Made by a program: the position numbers and the translations under genes. Positions 6,925-13,620 of a stretch of DNA of 29,348 nt are shown here, piece after piece (position 1 is the first letter of the stretch; every line of letters begins with the position of its first letter). Source of the stretch: Methanoregula sp. UBA154 (GTDB lineage Archaea > Halobacteriota > Methanomicrobia > Methanomicrobiales > Methanospirillaceae); contig DAPW01000004.1 in assembly GCA_002502245.1 (NCBI GenBank), positions 1-29,348 on the forward strand, written 5' to 3'. Below the pieces are notes generated by a model, which had not been told where the DNA came from, did no database searches, and saw nothing but the letters and a program-made list of their open reading frames with translations.

Positions 6925-7677
6925 ATGCTCTCGGAACGTGAACGCGAACGGTACAAGCGGCAGATCATGCTCTTCGGGGATGAGGGGCAGGAACGGCTGA
7001 AGAAGGCGCATATCTTTATTGCCGGCGCCGGCGGGCTTGGCTCGCCCGTTTCCCTGTACCTTGCGGTTGCGGGGATCGGGACGATAACCATTGTTGATAT
7101 GGACACCGTTGACCAGACCAACCTGAACCGCCAGATCCTCCATGCCGACCGGGACATCGGGAGGAAAAAGGCCGTGTCTGCCGGGGAGAAGCTGTGCGCG
7201 ATCAACCCGGATATCCGGGTACATGCCATCGATACCCGGATCGACGAAGCCAGTGCAGCCCGGCTAATCGGCAATGCCGACGGGATCGTGGATGCCATGG
7301 ACAACTATCCCGCCCGCTACCTGCTCAATGACTGTGCCGTCAGAAAGAAGATCCCGCTCTTCCATGGCGCCATCCGCGGGTTCTACGGGCAGGCTACGAC
7401 CGTTCTCCCGGGAAAAACCCCGTGCCTGAAATGTATCTTCCCGAAAGCACCGCCGGAGGAGGTCTTCCCGGTTATCGGGGTGACCGCCGGGGTCATCGGG
7501 ACGGTGCAGGCAACCGAGGTGATCAAGTTCCTCCTTGGATCGGGAGACCTGCTGACAAACCGGATCTTCGTCTGGGACGGGATGGCCGGGCGTGCCGAGG
7601 AGATCTGTGCCGAGCGGATTTCCTGCTGCCCGGCCTGCGGCGGTTTAACGCATGAGACGGGAGGCAGGAAGAAATGA
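6925..7677 (+). CDS. moeB: E1-like adenylyltransferase, MoeB/ThiF/UbaA family
   Basis: A 250-residue E1-like enzyme that adenylates the C-terminal glycine of a ubiquitin-like sulfur carrier. It shows the nucleotide motif GAGGLGS at 34-40, the NLNRQ adenylation loop at 67-70, DAMDN at 124-127, and two zinc CxxC pairs (C167/C170 and C235/C238). The region after PEEVFP (about 182-190), where ThiF and many relatives carry a catalytic Cys, reads VIGVTAGVIG with none. This fits a MoeB-like role that leaves the carrier as an acyl-adenylate for another sulfur donor. Its stop overlaps the MoaD start (ATGA), so MoaD is the obvious partner. As the only E1 seen in the window it may also serve the carrier at 1836. 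Confidence 0.92.
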   Translation: MLSERERERYKRQIMLFGDEGQERLKKAHIFIAGAGGLGSPVSLYLAVAGIGTITIVDMDTVDQTNLNRQILHADRDIGRKKAVSAGEKLCAINPDIRVHAIDTRIDEASAARLIGNADGIVDAMDNYPARYLLNDCAVRKKIPLFHGAIRGFYGQATTVLPGKTPCLKCIFPKAPPEEVFPVIGVTAGVIGTVQATEVIKFLLGSGDLLTNRIFVWDGMAGRAEEICAERISCCPACGGLTHETGGRKK

Positions 7678-7952
7678 CCGTGAAAGTACGATTTTTTGCC
7701 CGCTTCCGGGAACTGCTCGGGACGGATATTCCCGCGGAACCGGAGGAGGGGGCGACCCTCCTCTCTCTCGTTCGTGACCTTGCCCGGAAGAGGAAGGAAG
7801 GCTACGATGCGATCTTTGACGAGCATGGCAATTTCCACGAGTTCGTCATCGTCATGCGGAACGGGAAACGGGTAGAGCACGGGGATGCTGCTGCGGTCCG
7901 GATAACGGACGGCGACGAGATCGCGGTCTTCCCGCCGGTTGCCGGGGGATGA
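7674..7952 (+). CDS. moaD: MoaD, molybdopterin synthase small subunit
   Basis: A 92-residue beta-grasp protein ending in VAGG. The N-terminal VKVRFFARFRELLG and the C-terminal DGDEIAVFPPVAGG are typical of MoaD, the carrier whose C-terminal thiocarboxylate gives two sulfurs to cyclic pyranopterin monophosphate. It overlaps the E1 gene by four bases, and moaE follows 11 bases after its stop, so one operon encodes activator, carrier and large subunit. It can be told from the carrier at 1836 by its length and by this linkage. Confidence 0.94.
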   Translation: MTVKVRFFARFRELLGTDIPAEPEEGATLLSLVRDLARKRKEGYDAIFDEHGNFHEFVIVMRNGKRVEHGDAAAVRITDGDEIAVFPPVAGG

Positions 7953-7963
7953 GGGAGAGGAGC

Positions 7964-8419
7964 ATGATACGTATCCAGACGAACGACGTGGATATCGGGG
8001 CGCTGATTGCCGCGGCAAAGGAGCCCGGGACGGGTGCAGTGGTCGTTTTCGACGGGGTCGTGCGGGATGACGGGATCACCGAGATGGAGCTGGAAGCATA
8101 CGCGGATGTTGCGGTTGCCGAGATGGAGAAGATCGCACAGGAGGCCGCGTCACAGTTCAGGCTGCAGCATGTTGACATCGTCCACCGGATCGGGCGGCTT
8201 AGGGTTGGCGAGAACATCCTCATCATCGTTGTCAGCGCCGGCCACCGCCCGGAGGCCTATGCCGGCTCACGCTATATCATCGAGGAGATCAAGAAGAGCG
8301 TCCCTATCTGGAAGAAGGAGCTGACAAAGGACGGCGGGCGCTGGGTGGTCGGTGAGCACGGCCACGGAACGGGTACGTTGACCGGGCGTGCGGGGAGTAG
8401 AACCTCGCCTGAAAAATAA
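7964..8419 (+). CDS. moaE: MoaE, molybdopterin synthase large subunit
   Basis: A 151-residue MoaE, which with MoaD converts cyclic pyranopterin monophosphate to molybdopterin. Family landmarks are VVFDGVVRDD near the N-terminus, HRIGRLRVGENI in the middle, AGHRPEA, and the catalytic-Lys region VPIWKKE. An ATG at 7949 overlaps the moaD stop, but ATG 7964 follows a strong GGGAGAGGAG ribosome site and gives the normal N-terminus (MIRIQ), so it is preferred. The last 20 or so residues (Gly, Thr and Arg rich) extend past the usual end. Confidence 0.94.
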   Translation: MIRIQTNDVDIGALIAAAKEPGTGAVVVFDGVVRDDGITEMELEAYADVAVAEMEKIAQEAASQFRLQHVDIVHRIGRLRVGENILIIVVSAGHRPEAYAGSRYIIEEIKKSVPIWKKELTKDGGRWVVGEHGHGTGTLTGRAGSRTSPEK

Positions 8420-8459
8420 TATCCCGTGGTTCCAGCTCTTTTGCGTCCGGCATGGGCTG

Positions 8460-8483
8460 CCTCCCCACCAGTATGGGGGGAGG
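8460..8483 (+). terminator. GC-rich hairpin after moaE
   Basis: CCTCCCC (8460-8466) pairs with GGGGAGG (8477-8483) around a 10-base loop, about 40 bases past the moaE stop. A second weak GGGG/CCCC stem follows near 8503-8516. It has no long T tract, so termination is only a possibility. It resembles, but does not clearly match, the GC-rich hairpins of the repeat family. Confidence 0.3.
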
Positions 8484-8577
8484 TGGGGGCTCTCACCCTT
8501 ACGGGGTTCATCCCCCCGCTGAAATTGCAGATCTGATTTTCTGGAAATTACTCTGACATTCCCCCGGCATGATTCAT

Positions 8578-8586
8578 TCTTATAGA
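8578..8586 (+). promoter_or_regulatory. TATA-like box for the DUF3795 gene
   Basis: TCTTATAGA lies about 40 bases before ATG 8620, which would give a leader of 10-15 bases containing AGGGATACC. Confidence 0.4.
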
Positions 8587-8619
8587 AACACCGGGTGATA
8601 GTAAGATACAGGGATACCA

Positions 8620-9174
8620 ATGAAGATCATATACCCCGAAATCGGCATTTGCGCGCTTTCCTGCAGGCTCTGCCCCCATTACCATACTAAAGGTGTAAGC
8701 AGGTGCGGTGGATGTAAAACAGAATCCCGAACCTGTGCCGGTTGCCCTTTTATCACGTGTGCCCTGAAGAACAAAGGAATCGAATTCTGCTGGGACTGCC
8801 AGGAAAGCGAAACCTGTGAAAAATGGGCGAGGCACCGGGAAATCGCAAAAAATGCTGATTCATTCAAGTGTTACCAGAAACTTGAGGATGATATTGCATT
8901 TGTCCGGAAGAACGGCGTAGACGCCTTTGAAAAGGTGCAAAAAAAGAGAGAACACCTCCTCAAAGAGATGTTGCGGGAATTTAATGAAGGACGTTCAAAA
9001 AGCTATTATTGCATTGCCGCTACCGTGATGGAAACCGGGGAACTGGAAGCAGCATTTACTGAAGCCGGAAAAAAAACTGATGGGTTTGAAATCAAAGAGA
9101 AATCACGAGTCCTTCATTCAATACTGGATAAAATTGCCCGGCAAAGGAACTATACCCTGAAGTTAAGAAAATGA
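8620..9174 (+). CDS. DUF3795-type Cys-rich protein
   Basis: A 184-residue protein whose first 80 residues hold many cysteines in CxxC and similar spacing (CALSCRLCPHY, CGGC, CAGCPF, CWDCQESETC). This matches the DUF3795 family of archaeal and bacterial zinc- or Fe-S-binding proteins of unknown function. The C-terminal half is Lys/Glu rich and helical, without Cys except one. By eye the gene is more AT-rich than its neighbours and uses more A/T-ending codons, which may indicate recent transfer. It has its own promoter and is not tightly linked to other genes. The family assignment is fairly secure, the function unknown. Confidence 0.85.
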   Translation: MKIIYPEIGICALSCRLCPHYHTKGVSRCGGCKTESRTCAGCPFITCALKNKGIEFCWDCQESETCEKWARHREIAKNADSFKCYQKLEDDIAFVRKNGVDAFEKVQKKREHLLKEMLREFNEGRSKSYYCIAATVMETGELEAAFTEAGKKTDGFEIKEKSRVLHSILDKIARQRNYTLKLRK

Positions 9175-9358
9175 AAAATTTTCCCGGGGTCGCTTCCCCT
9201 GCTTCCGTCTCCCCCTCGTATCCTTCACGGAACAGAAACAGGACGATAACAATACCCGCGAGCGGGTCGGCCTGCCAGAAGCCGGGAGAGGTAATCTGTA
9301 TTGGGACTATGCGATGCCTCATTATCTCACAACGGAAAATTACCGGGACTGGAGTTGT

Positions 9359-10219
9359 ATGAAAGACAGTATTGATGAACATATCATTGAAGCGATCGGC
9401 AGGTGCCGCGTTGTTATCCGGGACGGAGAAGTAATTGAGGTCGGGGAGGCACGAATCAGGTCATGCCCTCTCACGAAAAAATTTGCCTATCCGCTTTCTG
9501 TCCCCGACAAAGAGTCAGTGAGAGCAAATATCGAATACCGGATAAAGGCATGGGGGATGTGCACCCCGCGGCGCGAGGTCTCCGATACGAAGCCGTTTGT
9601 CGGCTTCGGGGCGTCCGAACTCCTCAGTTTCGGCTTATCGGCCGGCCTGCTGGATGCCGTAGTCCTTGCCTGTGATGGTGCAGGGACCGTCATCGTTACA
9701 AAGCCCGCGCTCGTGCAGGGAATCGGTGGCAGGATGTCCGGGCTGGTCAGGACGGTTCCCTATGCTGACGTTATCCGCCGGATTGAAGAGAACGGCGGAA
9801 TTGTCATCGACAAGGTACACGCCGGACTGGACCAGACCGGCGGGGTTGCGAAGGCATCCGCGATGGGGTACAAAAACGTCGCGGTCACCGTAGCAATCCC
9901 GGAGGAAGCACAAAAAATCCGGGCCCTTTACCCTGACGCAATGATATTCGGGGTCCATGTTACCGGGCTCAGCCGCAATGAGGCAGAGGTACTTGCCTCC
10001 TCCGCGGACCTTGTCACGTCCTGCGCTTCCGGACCCATCCGGGAGGTTGCCGGCAAAAAAGCCCTGCTGCAGGCAGGCGTTGCAGTACCGATCTTTGCGG
10101 TCACGAAAAAGGGAAAAGACCTGATCATCGAGAAGATCCGACAGGGCAGCGAACAGGTGCTGTTAAAGACCACCCGGCTGCCGGCGCTCTCTGAGCAGCA
10201 GCCGGAACCGCTCATCTGA
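9359..10219 (+). CDS. Putative methanogenesis marker protein 8 (DUF2099)
   Basis: A 286-residue protein I recognise as methanogenesis marker 8 (DUF2099), a family found across methanogens and missing elsewhere. Its function is unsettled. The N-terminal DEHIIEAIGRCRVVIRDGEV and the central VGFGASELLSFGLSAGLLDAVVLACDGAGTVI segment support this. Cysteines C15 and C35 (counting from the chosen start) and the later CTPRRE and SCASGP may matter for cofactor binding, but this is not shown. I chose ATG 9359, which has GGAG five bases before it; an upstream ATG at 9314 has no good ribosome site. The 184 bases before it hold a short GC hairpin (CCCGCGAGCGGG) and no gene. Confidence 0.85.
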   Translation: MKDSIDEHIIEAIGRCRVVIRDGEVIEVGEARIRSCPLTKKFAYPLSVPDKESVRANIEYRIKAWGMCTPRREVSDTKPFVGFGASELLSFGLSAGLLDAVVLACDGAGTVIVTKPALVQGIGGRMSGLVRTVPYADVIRRIEENGGIVIDKVHAGLDQTGGVAKASAMGYKNVAVTVAIPEEAQKIRALYPDAMIFGVHVTGLSRNEAEVLASSADLVTSCASGPIREVAGKKALLQAGVAVPIFAVTKKGKDLIIEKIRQGSEQVLLKTTRLPALSEQQPEPLI

Positions 10220-10240
10220 AAAGGAATTAAAATTTTTTTC

Positions 10241-10346
10241 CCGGTAGAAAACCTTCAATTCTGACGCTCTTTTTGGGCTTCGCCCCCGCCGCTGTGGCAT
10301 TCCCCTCAGGGAATAATGACGTAGTACTTGTACGGGAGATCATGCC
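10241..10346 (+). repeat. Truncated MITE-like repeat copy
   Basis: It starts with CCGGTAGAAAACC, a variant of the family terminus, then the shared module from 10263 (CTGACGCTC, then the GGGCTTCGCCC hairpin, CGCCGCTGTGGCAT). The far end is missing where the next copy begins at about 10347. Confidence 0.6.
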
Positions 10347-10808
10347 CGGTAGAACACCTCTTTGAAAAGATGAGATCACCCCCTTTCGCCTGCCCTGCCC
10401 CCGTCGGGATGGGGGTGCTTGCGATGCCCCGCTCTGACGTTTATTGAAACGTCCTGTTTTTTGTAAAAACCGGTAATACAGCACTATCGCAACCGGGGCG
10501 CCCCAGCGGCGGGGCGAAGCCCCGGGAGCGTCAGGTATCGAAGTGATTTCTTATGAAAATCGAATTTTTCAGGCAGAATACTGGTGGTTGAGATCCCCAT
10601 ACCCCCGAATTATGATAGTTGCCGCCGCACCAAAAAGAGACGCCCCCGCGGCGGATCAATACCTGATATTTCACAAAAAACACACAAACTGCCCCGCCGT
10701 GCTCCGGAGGGGCCCTGAGGCGGGGAGCCCTCATGTCGATTCCAACGAATTCATCGATTTTCATTGTTCCGGTGTGAACTCGTCCTTCATGCCCGTTTCT
10801 ACAGAGCA
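10347..10808 (-). repeat. Near-complete MITE-like repeat copy, about 460 bases
   Basis: The right end (10796-10808) is TTTCTACAGAGCA and the left end is the weaker CCGGTAGAAC (10347-10356). Read on the minus strand it contains the subterminal ATGAAG and GAGTTCACACCGG stretch, a GGGGCAGTTTGTGTGTTTT block, CGATTTTCATAAG, the GC-rich hairpin module, and the stem GACGTTT-ATTG-AAACGTC (10436-10453). Its centre is nearly identical to bases 199-367. It shares the block around 10650-10710 with the 22.5 kb copy, but in a frame that shifts within the element, so it is not coding. Confidence 0.8.
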
Positions 10809-11762
10809 AAATTTTTTTGGTATGTACCATTCTGACGCCCCATTTTTCCTGGAATACATCAGGAACAGCAATTCAATCAGAGACCGGGGGGCTTCGCCAC
10901 GGGATCCCCCCCGCAGTTGTGGCGACTCCCGGGATTGCGACAGGACGATTCAACTTGTCTGGACCATGGATCAAATCCATCCGCAATGTTCGCACTTTTT
11001 TTCAGATGATTTCGTCCAATTTTTTACCAGGTTTTTACGTCTGAACCTGAATGCTGGTTTGTAGTTTCATAATGATTATACCCCAATTTTTTTTACATTT
11101 CCTGCCCGGAAACCGGCTGTGGATTTTTCAACCAGAACACGCTGGATAACGCAAAGGAACGGGGAAATATTTCAGAAATTCATGCCCCACCCGGGAGCAG
11201 TACATTTCCTCCCTGCAGTGCATAAGAAACTCGCTGCTGCTGACAGATTTTGAACCACAATCCAATTTACAGAAACTGAAAACTGTCCGCAGGTATTTAT
11301 AAAATTGAAGCTTCAGGGGGTATGCCTCAGGGAGGCCAATGCTGAGAATGCAGCGAAGGATGCGATAAGTTCCCGGGACCGCACGGCCACAGACCCGTGA
11401 ACGACAAAGATATCGTTTCCGTCGGGCCGGACGGGAGCAATCCGGCAGAACGCCATGATCCGGTAAGACGGCAGGCCAAAACGGCAGGAAGACCTGTTGT
11501 CGTCCAAGATACCCTGTCATGGGGCCGATCGTATGTGCCGAACTACTCTCCTGATCAGCGGGTAATAAGCAGGACGTAATGGCATGAAGTCCTGTGGAAT
11601 GCAAAAACACGCCGCAGAATCAGGGCCATGATGCATCCGAGGTGACGACCTCTCGGGGCACCTTCTTTTGGGACAGTTTTCCCTCCTGTACCGGCTTCGT
11701 CGGGATTGAAAACTGCCGGAACAGTACGTACGGGCGGATATATGCCGTGCAGCTGCCGCCGA
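10809..11762. other. Gene-free region with degenerate repeat sequence
   Basis: About 10835-10960 looks like an eroded version of the repeat module (GACGCCCC, GGGGCTTCGCC, CCCGGGATTGCGACAGG). The remaining 11000-11762 contains several overlapping open frames, the longest 160 codons on the minus strand. They have compositions typical of out-of-frame reading, no ribosome sites and no recognisable family. I see no RNA gene. Confidence 0.5.
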
Positions 11763-13121
11763 TTACCCGGGCGGGGGATTCTTACCGGATCCGGTGCCGG
11801 ATCCATCTGTGTGTCCTGCGGGCTTCTTTCCCCGGTGATAATAATAGTACAGGACACCGGCTGACAGGAAAATCAAGGCCGTCATCACGGCATTGGGATT
11901 GAGGTAAAATGCGAGGACAATGCAGCTGATCAGGGCAAAGACGGGAACGTACGGATACAGGGGGACCCGGAAACCCCGTTCTGCATCCGGCATCGTTTTC
12001 CGGAGCCGGATCAGGCTGAGGTTGATGAAGAAGAAAGTGAGCAGCGTCCCGAAATTGAAGATGGAAGCGAGCCAGTCCAGGTTGCCCCGCGTGGCGAGCA
12101 CAATCCCGCTTATGACAAGCCCGCACAAAAGGATCGTGTGCGCCGGGACTCCCTGGCGTGAAACAGTGGCCAGGGTGTCCGGAAGGACCCCCTGCCGCGC
12201 CATGGCAAACAGTGCCCGGGATCCTCCCAGGATCGATGCCATGATCACGGATGTTGTAGCAAAAAGGGCAGACACAGCCACGAACTCGAGGATGAATATA
12301 TTGTCCGTAACCGTTGTTAATGCAAACTCAAGTGGTGCACTGGAGGTTCCGAGAAGCTGCCAGTTTACGATGCCAACAGCAACGATGGAAACCCCGATAT
12401 AGATCATCGTGCAGACGGCAAAGGCGAACAGGATGGCCTTCGGCACGGTCTTTTCCGGATCTTTTATCTCCTCGGCCATCATCGCAATCGTATTGAACCC
12501 GATGAATGCAAAAAAGATAATGGACGCACCTGACATAACCCCCGAAAATCCCCGGGGAAAGAACGGGTGATAATTCGAGAAATTCGCGCTGGCAAGCAGT
12601 GCGGAGGCGCCGACGAGGATAAACACCAGGAGGGCCAGGATCTTCAGGGTTACCAGGAGATTGTTCGTCCAGGATGCCTCCTGGATGCCTTTTAAGTTCA
12701 GGAGCATGAGAACAAGGGGCCAGGTCGTCCCGACCAGCACAATCGTTACCGGAGTAGCGGGAATTCCGGCAAAATAGGCAAAATATGCGGCAAATCCTAC
12801 ACTGACTGCACTGGCCCCGACGATATAGTCGAACGATTTCATCCAGCCGACCACAAAACCCGGAAATGGCCCGAATGCCTTTGTCGTATAGATATAACTC
12901 CCCCCGGTCTCATGGATGAACGAGGACAGTTCTGCGGTGGAGAGTCCGGTGAGCAGGGCAACAAACCCGGCAATGATGAAAGAGAGGATCACCGCTGGTC
13001 CGGCAATGCCCGATGCAACGCCTATGAGAACAAATATACCGGTGCCGATGATCGCGCCGATACCTATGCCGGCAGCCCCCCAGAAACCGAGCGAGCGGTT
13101 CAGTTCAGTCATATCTGGCAT
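11763..13121 (-). CDS. APC-superfamily amino acid permease
   Basis: A 452-residue membrane transporter with about 12 hydrophobic segments. The first helix carries GAAGIGIGAIIGTGIF, the glycine-rich substrate-binding motif of the amino acid-polyamine-organocation superfamily. Other hallmarks are HETGGSYIYTTKAFG, FFAFIGFNTIAMMAEEIKDPEKTVPKAI and GGSRALFAMARQG. The closest general type is the cationic amino acid transporter-like or YfnA-like branch, but the substrate cannot be told. The C-terminus is short and Lys/Gly rich. The start at 13121 follows AAAGGAAA. A minus-strand TATA-like CAATGTATAA (complement of 13161-13170) would give a leader of about 20 bases. Confidence 0.92.
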   Translation of the reverse strand: MPDMTELNRSLGFWGAAGIGIGAIIGTGIFVLIGVASGIAGPAVILSFIIAGFVALLTGLSTAELSSFIHETGGSYIYTTKAFGPFPGFVVGWMKSFDYIVGASAVSVGFAAYFAYFAGIPATPVTIVLVGTTWPLVLMLLNLKGIQEASWTNNLLVTLKILALLVFILVGASALLASANFSNYHPFFPRGFSGVMSGASIIFFAFIGFNTIAMMAEEIKDPEKTVPKAILFAFAVCTMIYIGVSIVAVGIVNWQLLGTSSAPLEFALTTVTDNIFILEFVAVSALFATTSVIMASILGGSRALFAMARQGVLPDTLATVSRQGVPAHTILLCGLVISGIVLATRGNLDWLASIFNFGTLLTFFFINLSLIRLRKTMPDAERGFRVPLYPYVPVFALISCIVLAFYLNPNAVMTALIFLSAGVLYYYYHRGKKPAGHTDGSGTGSGKNPPPG

Positions 13122-13620
13122 TTTCCTTTATCCGGTTCATCCATGATTCCGGCAGTGCCGTTATACATTGGTTCGTTTGAGATGCCGTACAGCAGGCAGG
13201 TGAGATCCACCCTGTGCGATACGTTTGACGATTTCATACGTACCGGGGTCATGGATTATTTGCCCCTACGATGGTTTCAAGGGCCTTTTTTCCCTGTCCC
13301 ATTCCCGAGTTTTCCCCCGGATCGTTCGGATCATACACAACGATTTTAATAGTCCTGGTTCCCTTCCTGCGGAAACAAAAGGATATCCGGAAATCCACTG
13401 TCCCGGATGTCTATTAAAGGTTATCGCTGCAGATCAGTTTTTGAAACATTTTTTCCCGGGCATTGCATTGTCTGGATAATCGGCAGGTTTTCCTGTCAGA
13501 ACGGGTCGGATTCTTTGAAACGGGCTGGACACGTGTGCATGCCATGTTCTATTTTTTGAAAGAAGCACAAATGCATAAATCCCCCCTCAAAAGAGCATAC
13601 GCGAAGAACTACGGGATACT
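13122..13620. other. Divergent intergenic region with candidate promoters
   Basis: It separates the permease (minus) from the aminopeptidase (plus). TATA-like sequences are at 13161-13170 (minus strand, for the permease) and TGCATAAAT at 13572-13580 (plus strand, about 45 bases before ATG 13621). No convincing gene lies between. Confidence 0.4.

Noticed and set aside
9175..9358. Riboswitch before methanogenesis marker 8
   Set aside because: Only one short GC hairpin is visible, and it matches no riboswitch consensus I know.
10531..10830. 99-codon minus-strand frame in the 10.3 kb repeat
   Set aside because: Part of it matches a frame in the 22.5 kb repeat, but the shared part changes frame within the element, so the DNA and not a protein is conserved.
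11128..11610. 160-codon minus-strand frame in the gene-free region
   Set aside because: No ribosome site, no family, and an odd mix of Cys, Arg and Ser typical of a wrong frame.
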